Assembly (NCBI GenBank): GCA_024349705.1
Contig: AP026065.1
Location: 62,001 to 126,000, forward strand
Length of the DNA stretch: 64,000 nt
Direction: 5' to 3'
Source: Buchnera aphidicola (Ceratovacuna japonica)
GTDB lineage: Bacteria; Pseudomonadota; Gammaproteobacteria; Enterobacterales; Enterobacteriaceae
Positions within the stretch are counted from its first letter, which is position 1. Each line of letters opens with the position of its first letter. The notes under the pieces are model-generated. The model searched no databases. It was not told the origin of the DNA and saw only the letters and a program-made list of their open reading frames with translations. The position numbers and the translations under genes were made by a program. Shown here in pieces: positions 35,634-44,840 of the stretch.

Positions 35634-35987
35634 ATGACAAGAATAAAAAGAGGAGTGACTGCCAGGGCTCGTCATAAAAAAATTTTAAAAAAAGCTAAAG
35701 GATATTATGGGGCTAGATCTAGAGTATATAGAGTAGCTAATCAAGCTGTTATAAAAGCGTCTCAATATTCTTATAGAGATAGACGTAGAAAAAAACGTGA
35801 TTTTAGAAAATTGTGGATATCTAGGATAAATGCAGAAAGTAGATTATATAACTTGTCATATAGTATTTTTTTGCATGGATTAAAAATTTCTAACATTATT
35901 ATTAATAGGAAAATTCTTTCAGAAATTGCTATGTATAACAAAAATTTGTTTAAAAATTTAATTATAGAAGTTAAGAAAAATATATAA
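35634..35987 (+). CDS. rplT: 50S ribosomal protein L20
   Basis: 117 residues (E. coli 118). [20 protein letters not shown] and [20 protein letters not shown] are diagnostic; the RNA-binding C-terminal half ([25 protein letters not shown]) is intact. L20 is needed early in 50S assembly. A GAGGAATAT ribosome site precedes the ATG. It ends the infC operon before a strong terminator. Confidence 0.97.
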   Translation: MTRIKRGVTARARHKKILKKAKGYYGARSRVYRVANQAVIKASQYSYRDRRRKKRDFRKLWISRINAESRLYNLSYSIFLHGLKISNIIINRKILSEIAMYNKNLFKNLIIEVKKNI

Positions 35988-36010
35988 AATTTTTACTATA
36001 TTTAATTTTT

Positions 36011-36055
36011 TAATATTAAAAAAGCTTCCTATGGATGGAAGCTTTTTTAATATTA
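36011..36055. terminator. Strong 19-bp hairpin between rplT and pheS
   Basis: Perfect 19-base arms (36011-36029 and 36037-36055) with GGAAGC at the top of the stem and a seven-base loop; both flanks are A/T tracts. It occupies the position of the pheM leader and attenuator in E. coli, but no leader frame with phenylalanine codons is present before it, so it probably acts as a plain terminator of the infC-rplT unit. Confidence 0.85.
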
Positions 36056-36083
36056 AAAAATTTAAGATGAAATTTATAATAAA

Positions 36084-37073
36084 ATGAACATAAATAAAAT
36101 ATATAGATTTTTAAAATTAATAAACATAATTATAAAAGATATAAATAATTTATATAAATTAAAAAAATTTAAAAAAAGAATTTTAGGTAAAGATAGTTAT
36201 TTGCGCTATATAATTAGTAAATTAAAATTATTAAAAAAAAATAAAAAAGCTATTTTTGGTAAAGCTTTAAATGGTGTTATAAAAGTAATAAAGAAAAACT
36301 TTTTTTTAAAAGAAAAATATATAAGTAATACTTTTGCAAAAAGTTTAAAAAAAAAAAGATCTTTTGATGTTACTTTGCCTGGTAACAGATATATTAAAGG
36401 ATCTATGCATCCAATAAATTATTCAATTTATAAAATAGAAAATTTTTTTTGTAATATTGGTTTTAATATAATAAGTGGATATGAAATTGAAAATGAATAT
36501 CATAATTTTACAGCTTTAAATATTCCTAAAGATCATCCTTCTAGAAATTCACAAGATACTTTTTGGATAAACAATAAAATATTGTTGAGAACACAAACTT
36601 CAAATGTACAAATTCATTATATGAAAAAAGAAAAATTGCCTATTAAAGTTATTTCTATAGGTAAAGTTTATAGAAATGATAGTGATATTAAACATACTCC
36701 TATGTTTCATCAATTAGAAGGACTAATCATAAACAATAAAATAAATTTTTCTAATTTAAAATGGATAATAAAAAAATTTTTAAAAAGTTTTTTTAATAAT
36801 AACGTTTCTATAAGATTTAGAAGTTCTTATTTTCCATTTACTTTTTTATCTTCAGAGGTAGATATTAAAGAAAAAAATGGAAAATGGCTTGAAATATTAG
36901 GATGTGGTATGGTTCATCCTAATGTTTTAAAAAATATGAAAATTAATTATAAAAAATATGCTGGATGCGCTTTCGGGGTAGGAATAGAAAGACTAACAAT
37001 GTTGCAGTATGGAATATTAGATTTAAGAAATTTTTTTAAAAATGATTTAAGTTTTTTAAATAAATTTAAATAA
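36084..37073 (+). CDS. pheS: Phenylalanyl-tRNA synthetase alpha subunit
   Basis: 329 residues (E. coli 327). Class II catalytic subunit: an N-terminal coiled-coil (residues 1-85, Lys-rich), then HPINYSIYKIENFFCNIGF, LLRTQTSNVQIHYM (motif 2 region), FHQLEGLIIN, and GCGMVHPNVLKN followed by GVGIERLTMLQYGILDLR (motif 3). It forms the alpha2-beta2 enzyme with PheT. It starts 28 bases after the hairpin and ends 12 bases before pheT. Confidence 0.96.
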   Translation: MNINKIYRFLKLINIIIKDINNLYKLKKFKKRILGKDSYLRYIISKLKLLKKNKKAIFGKALNGVIKVIKKNFFLKEKYISNTFAKSLKKKRSFDVTLPGNRYIKGSMHPINYSIYKIENFFCNIGFNIISGYEIENEYHNFTALNIPKDHPSRNSQDTFWINNKILLRTQTSNVQIHYMKKEKLPIKVISIGKVYRNDSDIKHTPMFHQLEGLIINNKINFSNLKWIIKKFLKSFFNNNVSIRFRSSYFPFTFLSSEVDIKEKNGKWLEILGCGMVHPNVLKNMKINYKKYAGCAFGVGIERLTMLQYGILDLRNFFKNDLSFLNKFK

Positions 37074-37085
37074 AAAAGGTACTAT

Positions 37086-39476
37086 ATGAAAATTAGTAAA
37101 AATTGGATAATGGAATGGATAAATTTTCCTATAAATTTTAAAAAAATATGCAATCATTTTAATAAAATAGGTATAGAAGTAAAAAATTATAATAAAACTT
37201 GTATTAGTTATAAAAATTTATTGTTTGGAAAAATAATTTTAAAGAAAAAAATTTTATTGGATAAAAAATTTTTTTTTCTATATTTTATAAAAATAAAAAA
37301 TAATTTTATAATAAAAATATTTTCTTTGTTTAGTTGTAATGTTAAAAAAAAAGTAATAGTTTCTATTTCTAAAAATATATTTTCACAAATAGTATATTCT
37401 TCTCTATTAAAATATCATTATTATGAATCTAAATATTTTATTTGTTCTCCTTTTTCTATTGGTATTTCTAATGTAGAAGATATCCCAGTAAAATTATCTA
37501 AATCATTTAATTTAAATAAAAAAAATTTAAAAAAAATAGAAGTTTACGATAATATAGTTAAATTAAATGTACCTTATAATAGAATAGAAGAATTTAATAT
37601 AATAGGAATTTGCAGAGAAATATATGCTATTAATAATATGAAATTTAAATATTTTAAAAATAAATTAGAAAAAAAAAATAGTAAATTTTATATAAAAATT
37701 TCTGTAGTAAAAAAAATAAATAATTATCGTTATTTAGGTAGAAAATTTAGCAGATTGAATTTTAATGTAAAAACTCCATATTGGATATCTAAAAGATTGA
37801 GTTTATTTAATATAAAAAGTAAAAATATAATATATGATATTATAAATTACGTATATATAGAAACTGGAGAACATTTTCATTTTTTTTTATTAAATGATTT
37901 GAATAAGAAAATTTTTATAAAAATATTGCATAAATCTAAAAAAATTAATATATTTAAAAAAAAATTTTTTTTAAAAAAAAATAGTATTGTTTTATCTAAT
38001 AAAAAAAAAATATTAATTTTTGGAAAAAATTTTTATAATTATAATTATAATTTTAATAATAAAAATGTTAGTATATTTTTAGGTTCTTTGTTTCTTAAAG
38101 AAAACATTTTTAAAAATTATAAAAAAAATAATGTTAATAAAAAAAAAATAGATTATTTTTATTATAGTAAAAATGTTAATTCTCAACTTTTTGCATTAAA
38201 ATATATTACAAAAATTATTTTAATGATTTGTAGTGGTAGTTGTAAAGAAATAGTTAGTTTATCTGATATTAAAAAAATAAAAAGAAAAAATATTTTTTTA
38301 TATAAAAGTAATATAACAAGATTAACAGGAATTTCATTAAATAATTATATTATTGAAAATTTGTTAACAAAGTTAGGTTATAAATTTTTTAAATATAAAG
38401 ATGCATGGAAAGTTTTTATACCTTATCATAGAAATGATATATTAATAGAAGAAGATATTATATCTGATATAATTAGATTTTATGGAATTTATAAAATATC
38501 ATCTTCATCTCCTTCAGATAAATATAATATAACTAATAAAGATTTTGAAAATAACAATTTTTTTAATGAAATAAAGTATTTTTTAATTTCTAAAGGATAT
38601 AATGAAGTTTTAAATTACAGTTTTACAAGTTTTAGTTATCAAAAACTTTTTACAGAAATTTCTGATTATATAAAAATAAAAAATCCTATTTCTAATAGTA
38701 TGTCTATTATGAGGTCTTCTTTATTTCCAGGATTATTAGAAAATTTTATATATAATATAAATAGACAGAATGATCTTATTAAGATTTTTGAATTAGGTTT
38801 ATGTTATTTTAGAAATAAAAAAAAATATTTAGGTTTTAATCAAAAAATGTTTTTGTCTTGTTTAATTTACGGAAATTATAATAATATACATTTTGATAAA
38901 AAAAATAAATTACTTGATTTTTATGCTTTAAAAGGAGATTTAGAATATATTTTTGAAATTTTAAGATTGAATTGTAATATAAAATTTATAAAAAAAAAAT
39001 TTTCTTATTTTAGTAAAGAAATAAGCTCTGCTATATTTTTAGATAAAAAATGTATAGGAAAAATTGGAAAATTAAATAATAATATTTTAAAAAAAATAAA
39101 TTTTGATAAAAATGTTAATGTTTTTTTATTTGAAATTTGTATAGATAATATTAGTAAAAAAGAAATTTTATATGTAGACAAAATATCAGAATATCCTAAA
39201 GTTAAAAGGGATATTTCTATAATAGTTTTAGATAATATAAAATGTTATGATATAATTAAATTTTGTAAAAAAATATTTTATAAAAATTTGATAGATATAT
39301 ATATTTTTGACATTTATTATGGAGAAAATATTTCTAATAAAAAGAAAAGTATTTCAATAAGATTAATATTTCAGAGTTTTAACAAAACTTTAAAAGAAAT
39401 ATATATAGATACTTTTATAAAAAAAAATATAATACTACTTAAAAAAAAATTTAACGCTATTATAAAAGAAAAATAA
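37086..39476 (+). CDS. pheT: Phenylalanyl-tRNA synthetase beta subunit with degenerate editing site
   Basis: 796 residues (E. coli 795), co-linear throughout. B1 domain (KISKNWIMEWINFP), the EMAP-like B2 region (about 40-150, strongly diverged), B3/B4 (about 210-390), B5 helix-turn-helix, and the C-terminal RNP-like domain are all present (ISEYPKVKRDISIIVLD near 725). In B3/B4, His265 remains (GEHFHFF), but the TDASHRYERGVD motif is replaced near residues 352-364 and the GGIxGG loop is not recognisable (IFGKNFYNYN), so clearance of Tyr-tRNA-Phe is probably lost. AAGGT precedes the ATG. ihfA, which follows pheT in E. coli, is absent. Confidence 0.95.
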   Translation: MKISKNWIMEWINFPINFKKICNHFNKIGIEVKNYNKTCISYKNLLFGKIILKKKILLDKKFFFLYFIKIKNNFIIKIFSLFSCNVKKKVIVSISKNIFSQIVYSSLLKYHYYESKYFICSPFSIGISNVEDIPVKLSKSFNLNKKNLKKIEVYDNIVKLNVPYNRIEEFNIIGICREIYAINNMKFKYFKNKLEKKNSKFYIKISVVKKINNYRYLGRKFSRLNFNVKTPYWISKRLSLFNIKSKNIIYDIINYVYIETGEHFHFFLLNDLNKKIFIKILHKSKKINIFKKKFFLKKNSIVLSNKKKILIFGKNFYNYNYNFNNKNVSIFLGSLFLKENIFKNYKKNNVNKKKIDYFYYSKNVNSQLFALKYITKIILMICSGSCKEIVSLSDIKKIKRKNIFLYKSNITRLTGISLNNYIIENLLTKLGYKFFKYKDAWKVFIPYHRNDILIEEDIISDIIRFYGIYKISSSSPSDKYNITNKDFENNNFFNEIKYFLISKGYNEVLNYSFTSFSYQKLFTEISDYIKIKNPISNSMSIMRSSLFPGLLENFIYNINRQNDLIKIFELGLCYFRNKKKYLGFNQKMFLSCLIYGNYNNIHFDKKNKLLDFYALKGDLEYIFEILRLNCNIKFIKKKFSYFSKEISSAIFLDKKCIGKIGKLNNNILKKINFDKNVNVFLFEICIDNISKKEILYVDKISEYPKVKRDISIIVLDNIKCYDIIKFCKKIFYKNLIDIYIFDIYYGENISNKKKSISIRLIFQSFNKTLKEIYIDTFIKKNIILLKKKFNAIIKEK

Positions 39477-39507
39477 ATTAAATAAATTTTTTAAAATAAA
39501 TATATAT

Positions 39508-39532
39508 ATGTTGTTAATAATATTAACAACAT
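39508..39532. terminator. Palindromic hairpin between convergent pheT and glyS
   Basis: Twelve-base arms ATGTTGTTAATA (39508-39519) and its complement (39521-39532), one central base, T-rich on one flank and A-rich on the other. It can fold in transcripts from either strand. Confidence 0.65.
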
Positions 39533-39551
39533 TTTATAGTATTTTATTTTT

Positions 39552-41501
39552 TTACAAAAAATATTTCATGATAATTATTTTGTTAAATTGTTTATTTACT
39601 TTTTTAAGAATTAATATTCTATTTATTCTAATTTTTTTATTTTTATCATTTATAAAAATTTTTTTAAATAATAAATTAGTAATTTTACAAATTACATTAA
39701 TATAATAAAATATATTTTTATAATTAAAATCTTTTATCATATTTTTTGTTTTTTTTTCGAATATTTTTAATATTGAATATAATTTTTTTTCTATTTTATT
39801 GTTTATTATATTTTTATTTATTTTTGTATTTTTTAAATTTTTTATTTTACTAGTTATATTTTTTATTCTCTTATATGTATTTTTAAGAATTTCTATATTT
39901 TTATAATTAGATATTTCTAAAGTATTTTTATATATTATTATTGGTATCATTTTGCATGTTTTGATAGAAGATAAAATGAAACATTTTTTAAAATTATGTT
40001 TTTTTAATATTGATAACATTCTTTTTTTAAAGTATTTTATTATTTTTTTTCTAATATACATTTTTGTTTTATACTTTGAATATGAAAATATAGACTTTTT
40101 TATTAGTTTAACAATATTAATTATTAATTTTTTTTCTAACAGAATTCTTATTATTCCAATAGTGCTTTTTCTAATATAAAAAGGATCATTTTTACTATTA
40201 GGTTTTTCTCCTACTATAAATAAACCTGTTATAGTATCTATTTTATCAGCTATAGATATAGCACATGAAATTTTATATTTAGGTATTTTAGAATTGTAAA
40301 ATAAAGGATAATATTGTTCTTTTATAGAATATGCTATTTTCTTTTTTTCATTTTCTTTCATTGCATATTTCATACCTATATATCCTTGCATCTCTGGAAA
40401 TTCAAATACCATATTTGTTAATAAATCACATTTAGATAATAAAGATGCTTTTATTACATCTTTTTTTTTTATTTTTATTTTTTTAGAAATCCAACATGAT
40501 ACTTTTTTTATTCTAATAGTTTTTTCAAAAAACGTTCCTAATTTTTTATGAAAAATGTATTTTTTTAGTTTTTTTAAGTTATTTATTAATTTTTTTTTAT
40601 TATCTAGTTTTAAAAAAAAAATTATATCTCTAAGTCTCTCGTTTATAACATTTTGGTTTTCTAATATAATTCTACTAGGATTTTTTGAAGATATGTTAGA
40701 TATTATTATAAAATATTTTTTTATATTATTAAATTTAGAATATATCATTAAACATTTTTGTATAGTTTCTACAACATATTTTATTAATTTTTTATATATT
40801 TTTAGAAATTTGCTTCTGAACTTTCCTATGTATATTTTAGGCCATTCTACTGTATTATTTATTTCTTCTATATTTTTTTTTTTTATTGATAAATTTATAT
40901 CTATTTTTTTTATTTTTTTTTTAATTTCTGTTAATATTTTTTTTTTCCTTTCTTTTGCATCTATTATTACTTTTCCATATTTTTTTATTTTCTTTTTATA
41001 TTCATTTGCATTATTTAAATATATTTTTTTATTATTTTTCATAAAAAAATGACTCAATGTATAACTTTTAGATTTTACATTTAATATTTTTATATCAACT
41101 TTTTTATCATCTAACATACATAAAACATTTCTAATAGGTCTTATAAATTTTATTTTTGAATCATTCCAATGCATAGATTTTACTAAATTAAGTTTTTTTA
41201 TAGAATTAAATATTATTATTTTAAGATCATTTTGCATTTTAACAAAAATTTTTCTTTTTTTTTCTAAGTTATTATTTTTTATTTTTTTAGTATATTTTAA
41301 AATATGTTTTTTTTCATATTTTATTCTATTTATTTCTATAGATAATCTTCTAGATGTTGTATACCATTTAATTTTATTATATTTTATAAATTTTTTTCTA
41401 AGTTCGTTAACTATATTTTTGTAAAAAGATTTAATAACGATAATTATATTTCTAGGAGGCAATTCTTCAGTTATTATTTCTAATATAAAATTTTTTTTCA
41501 A
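39552..41501 (-). CDS. glyS: Glycyl-tRNA synthetase beta subunit
   Basis: 649 residues (E. coli 689). N-terminal FILEIITEELPPRNI is diagnostic; further on are FVKMQNDLKIII..., SKCDLLTNMVFEFPEMQGYIGMKYA and ISIADKIDTITGLFIVGEKPNSKNDPFYIRKSTIGIIRI (family AD.LDTL.GIF..G..PTG..DPF.LRR). It forms the alpha2-beta2 GlyRS with GlyQ and binds the tRNA. The start is TTG at 41499-41501 (minus), preceded by AAGGA overlapping the glyQ stop; no ATG precedes the conserved start. The opposite strand carries open frames (39952-40179, 40555-41052) that are composition artefacts. Confidence 0.94.
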   Translation of the reverse strand: MKKNFILEIITEELPPRNIIIVIKSFYKNIVNELRKKFIKYNKIKWYTTSRRLSIEINRIKYEKKHILKYTKKIKNNNLEKKRKIFVKMQNDLKIIIFNSIKKLNLVKSMHWNDSKIKFIRPIRNVLCMLDDKKVDIKILNVKSKSYTLSHFFMKNNKKIYLNNANEYKKKIKKYGKVIIDAKERKKKILTEIKKKIKKIDINLSIKKKNIEEINNTVEWPKIYIGKFRSKFLKIYKKLIKYVVETIQKCLMIYSKFNNIKKYFIIISNISSKNPSRIILENQNVINERLRDIIFFLKLDNKKKLINNLKKLKKYIFHKKLGTFFEKTIRIKKVSCWISKKIKIKKKDVIKASLLSKCDLLTNMVFEFPEMQGYIGMKYAMKENEKKKIAYSIKEQYYPLFYNSKIPKYKISCAISIADKIDTITGLFIVGEKPNSKNDPFYIRKSTIGIIRILLEKKLIINIVKLIKKSIFSYSKYKTKMYIRKKIIKYFKKRMLSILKKHNFKKCFILSSIKTCKMIPIIIYKNTLEISNYKNIEILKNTYKRIKNITSKIKNLKNTKINKNIINNKIEKKLYSILKIFEKKTKNMIKDFNYKNIFYYINVICKITNLLFKKIFINDKNKKIRINRILILKKVNKQFNKIIIMKYFL

Positions 41502-41513
41502 TTTTTTTATTCC

Positions 41514-42410
41514 TTATTTTTTATTATAACTTATATTATTTTTTATACAGTATTTAATTGCTATTAATTTAGATAGATTTCTTATTTTATATATATAATT
41601 ATATCTTTCAGTAATAGAGAAATGTTTTCTTGCTTCTAATAAATTGAATTGATGTATAGAAGTTAATAAATGTTCATAAGATGGAAATATTAGTGGGTTC
41701 TTCAATAATATTAATCTTTTAGATTCTTTAATATTTTTTTTAAAAAAATAAAGTATTTCTTTAATATTAGATTTTTTAAGATTATATATACTTTGTTCTA
41801 TTTCATTATATAAAAATATATCTTTGTATTTTATTTTTTTTTTAAATTTATTATTCCATATAAGTTCGTATATATTATTTTTTTTTTGTATGTGCATAGC
41901 AATTCTTTCTAATCCATATGTTATTTCTACAGTAGATGGATTACATTCTAAACTTGCTATTTTTTGGAAATATGTAAATTGTGTTATTTCTATACCATTT
42001 ATTCTAACCTCCCATCCTATACCTGATGCTCCTATTGTTTTATTTTCCCAATTGTCTTCTACAAATCTTATATCATCAATTTTTGGATTTATTTTTAATT
42101 TTTTTAATGAACTTATATATTTATTTTGTATATCTTTAGGAGGAGGATTTATTACTACTTGTATTTGATAATAATGTTGCAATCTATTTTTACTTTTTCC
42201 GTTTCTACTGTCTGTAGGTCTTCTACATGCTTGTAAATATATTCTTGAAAATTTTTTTGACAGTATAGAATTAAAAAAAGTTTCTTTATGAAATGTACCA
42301 GCTCCTACTTGTATATCTAATGATGGAACTATAGTACATCCATTTTTTTCCCAAAAATTTTTAATAATCTTTATTATTTCTTGTAAACAAAAAAATTTTT
42401 CTTTTTTCAT
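41514..42410 (-). CDS. glyQ: Glycyl-tRNA synthetase alpha subunit
   Basis: 298 residues (E. coli 303). Class II core specific to the bacterial alpha2-beta2 GlyRS: FCLQEIIKIIKNFWEKNGCT, LDIQVGAGTFHKETFF, YLQACRRPTDSRNGKSKNRLQHYYQ, GWEVRINGIEITQFTYFQ and TYGLERIAMHIQ. It carries the active site. It is translated just before glyS, with 12 bases between stop and start. Upstream it diverges from nfo across 90 bases. Confidence 0.96.
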   Translation of the reverse strand: MKKEKFFCLQEIIKIIKNFWEKNGCTIVPSLDIQVGAGTFHKETFFNSILSKKFSRIYLQACRRPTDSRNGKSKNRLQHYYQIQVVINPPPKDIQNKYISSLKKLKINPKIDDIRFVEDNWENKTIGASGIGWEVRINGIEITQFTYFQKIASLECNPSTVEITYGLERIAMHIQKKNNIYELIWNNKFKKKIKYKDIFLYNEIEQSIYNLKKSNIKEILYFFKKNIKESKRLILLKNPLIFPSYEHLLTSIHQFNLLEARKHFSITERYNYIYKIRNLSKLIAIKYCIKNNISYNKK

Positions 42411-42499
42411 ATTTTATTTTTTTTAGTATATTTTTAAATATGTTAATATATTAATACTTTTTAATATATATATTATTTATTTTTTTAACATATTTTTTT

Positions 42500-43342
42500 A
42501 TGGTTAAATATATTGGAGCACATTTTAGTTGTTTAAATAGTTTAGATTTAGTTTTTGAAGAAGCTTACAAAATAAACGCTAATGCAGTATCATTTTTTGT
42601 TAAAAGCCCTAGAAAATGGTTTTCTAAAAATTTAGATAGTAAAGTTATAAAAAAATTTAAATATAATATGAAAAAATATAATTTTACATATGATCAAATA
42701 TTACCTCATGCTGGATATTTAATAAATTTTTGTAATCCTGATAAAAAAAAAAATATTTTATCAAAAAAATCGTTTTTATTTGAAATAAAAATTTGTAATA
42801 AATTAGGAATACGTTATATTAATGTACATCCTGGAAATTATATAAAAAAAGATAATATAAAAAAATGTTTTAAAATAGCTTCTAATACAATAAATGAAAT
42901 ATTTTGTGAGACAAAAAATATTTCCATAGTATTAGAAAATACTGCAGGTATGGGTACAAGTATAGGATATAGTTTTGAACAATTATATGAGCTAATAAAT
43001 TTAATAAATGATACTTCTAGAATTGGAATTTGTATAGATACATGCCATTTATTTTCTTATGGATATGATATAAGTAAAATAGAAAAAATAAAAAAAATAT
43101 TTTTTGAATTTGACAAATTAATAGGATTTAAATATTTAAAAGGAATACATTTAAATGACTCTGCAGGTAATTTGGGAAGCAAAATTGACAGACATGAAAA
43201 TTTAGGTTTTGGTAAAATAGGAAATGATATTTTTTCTTTTGTAATAAAAAATAAAATATTTGATAATATTCCAATTATATTGGAGACTAAAAGAAAAACT
43301 CTTAGAAAAAATGAAATAATTTTTTTAAGATCTTTTTTTTAA
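42500..43342 (+). CDS. nfo: Endonuclease IV
   Basis: 280 residues (E. coli 285). Three-zinc AP endonuclease that cuts at abasic sites. Zinc-ligand pattern: ILPHAGYLIN, NVHPGNY, IVLENTAG, GICIDTCHLFS, GIHLNDS, RHENLGFGKIG and ILETK. One of the very few DNA repair genes in the window. No clear ribosome site. rplY begins 15 bases downstream. Confidence 0.96.
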   Translation: MVKYIGAHFSCLNSLDLVFEEAYKINANAVSFFVKSPRKWFSKNLDSKVIKKFKYNMKKYNFTYDQILPHAGYLINFCNPDKKKNILSKKSFLFEIKICNKLGIRYINVHPGNYIKKDNIKKCFKIASNTINEIFCETKNISIVLENTAGMGTSIGYSFEQLYELINLINDTSRIGICIDTCHLFSYGYDISKIEKIKKIFFEFDKLIGFKYLKGIHLNDSAGNLGSKIDRHENLGFGKIGNDIFSFVIKNKIFDNIPIILETKRKTLRKNEIIFLRSFF

Positions 43343-43357
43343 TTCTTGGTAAAAAAT

Positions 43358-43654
43358 ATGAAAATTGTTATTAAAGCATTTTATAGAAATGATATAGGAA
43401 CCAGAAATAGTAAAAGATTAAGAAAAAATAAAAAATGTCCATGTATTTTATATTCAGTTAAAAAAAAATCTATACCTATTTATTTAAAAATTGATCAAAT
43501 ATTAAAATTAAAATTTATAAAAGATATTTATAAAAAAAATATTGTAATTTACTTAAATAAAATTAATTATTTGGTAAAAATATTAGAAGTTCAAAGACAT
43601 GTTTTCAAAAATGAAATATTACATATAGATTTTTTTTTATTAAAAGTTTTATAA
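43358..43654 (+). CDS. rplY: 50S ribosomal protein L25
   Basis: 98 residues (E. coli L25 94, short form without the CTC extension). MKIVIKAFYRNDIGTRNSKR then LRKNKKCPCILY corresponds to the RKEQGKGASRRLR..PAIIYG block, and VLEVQRHVFKNEILHIDF to the C-terminal DVQRHPYKPKLQHIDF. It binds 5S rRNA. I choose ATG 43358; an in-frame TTG at 43346 adds four residues and lacks a ribosome site. Confidence 0.93.
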   Translation: MKIVIKAFYRNDIGTRNSKRLRKNKKCPCILYSVKKKSIPIYLKIDQILKLKFIKDIYKKNIVIYLNKINYLVKILEVQRHVFKNEILHIDFFLLKVL

Positions 43655-43710
43655 ATTTTTTTTATTTTATATTTCTTTTAATCAAAACTATTTATTATAT
43701 TTTTATTTTA

Positions 43711-43758
43711 AGCGACACGTTTTATATTTTTTGTGTAAATTTGTATTTACGTGTCGCT
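43711..43758. terminator. Long-loop hairpin downstream of rplY
   Basis: Ten-base perfect arms AGCGACACGT (43711-43720) and ACGTGTCGCT (43749-43758) with a 28-base loop. A smaller nested stem, GTAAAT/ATTTAC (43735-43740 and 43745-43750), competes for the first bases of the 3' arm. The arms are the most G/C-rich bases in the 312-base gap (43655-43966) between rplY and rsmA, which otherwise shows nothing recognisable. Confidence 0.6.
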
Positions 43759-43966
43759 AAATATTTTATTTAAATTTTTATGTTATTCTTTTAATAATAC
43801 AATGTTTAAATTAAAAATTATATTTAAAATATAATGTTTTTAATATTATTTAAACTAATCACAATATTTTAAATAACTTTTTATTTTTTAATATATTAAA
43901 ATATATTTTTTGTTTTTTAAAATATATAAATATTAAAATATTATATAAATTTTATTAGGAAATTAT

Positions 43967-44770
43967 ATGAATATATTATTTAAAAAAAGTTTTAAATCAA
44001 AAAAATCTTTTGGGCAAAATTTTTTAATAGATGATAAAATTATTAAAAAAATTTTATATTGTTTTAATCCTAAATTAGAAAATAATGTTTTTGAAATAGG
44101 AGCTGGTACAGGAAATTTAACAAAAATTTTATGTATTTATGTAAAAAAAATGTTAGTTATAGAAATTGATAATAGTTTATGTAATTTTTTAAAAGAAACT
44201 GTTTTTAAAAAAAGAATTAATATTTTTAACGAAGACATATTAAAATTTAATTTTAAAAAAAAATTAAAGAAATATTTTCCAATAAGAATAATAGGAAATT
44301 TACCTTATAATATTTCTATTAACATAATTTTTTATTGTATAAAATTTTTAAAAAAAATAAAAGATATTCATTTTATGCTTCAATATGAAGTTGCAAAAAA
44401 AATTTCAGCTAAAGTAGGTAGTAAATTTTATGGAAAATTGAGTATCTTTTTACAATGTTATTTTAAAATAAAAATTCTATTTGAAATATATCCTAAATCA
44501 TTCTATCCTTCTCCTAAAGTAAAATCTTGCTTTGTAAAACTATTCCCTATAAACAATTTTTTTTATAATAATGTTAACAAAAAACATTTTAAATACATAG
44601 TATCTACTGCTTTTTCTAAGAGAAGAAAAATTCTAAAAAATAGCTTATTTAACATATTTGATGATAATGCGTTTGTAAAATTAAATATTGATTCTTCTTT
44701 AAGAGCACAAAATATAACAATAACAGAATATTGTAAATTAACAAGATATTTTTCAAAAAAATATTATTAA
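43967..44770 (+). CDS. rsmA: 16S rRNA (adenine1518/1519-N6) dimethyltransferase
   Basis: 267 residues (E. coli KsgA 273). SAM-dependent dimethylation of two adjacent adenosines in helix 45, a late 30S assembly checkpoint. KKSFGQNFLIDDKII, NVFEIGAGTGNLTKIL (SAM site), IIGNLPYNISINII (catalytic NLPY) and FYPSPKVKSCFVKL are diagnostic. AGGAA precedes the ATG. In E. coli apaG separates it from apaH; here there are 70 bases and no apaG. Confidence 0.96.
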   Translation: MNILFKKSFKSKKSFGQNFLIDDKIIKKILYCFNPKLENNVFEIGAGTGNLTKILCIYVKKMLVIEIDNSLCNFLKETVFKKRINIFNEDILKFNFKKKLKKYFPIRIIGNLPYNISINIIFYCIKFLKKIKDIHFMLQYEVAKKISAKVGSKFYGKLSIFLQCYFKIKILFEIYPKSFYPSPKVKSCFVKLFPINNFFYNNVNKKHFKYIVSTAFSKRRKILKNSLFNIFDDNAFVKLNIDSSLRAQNITITEYCKLTRYFSKKYY

Positions 44771-44840
44771 AATTAATATACTATTTAATTTTTAACTGTT
44801 ATAATAATAATTATGTTTTTTTAATTTTTTTTTTAAAATA

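Noticed and set aside
35988..36010. pheM-like leader peptide before pheS
   Set aside because: No start codon and no run of Phe codons between rplT and the hairpin.
40555..41052. 165-codon hydrophobic frame antisense to glyS
   Set aside because: Phe/Ile/Leu-rich antisense frames arise wherever a Lys/Asn/Ile-rich gene is read backwards in A/T-rich DNA; no start signal and no family match.
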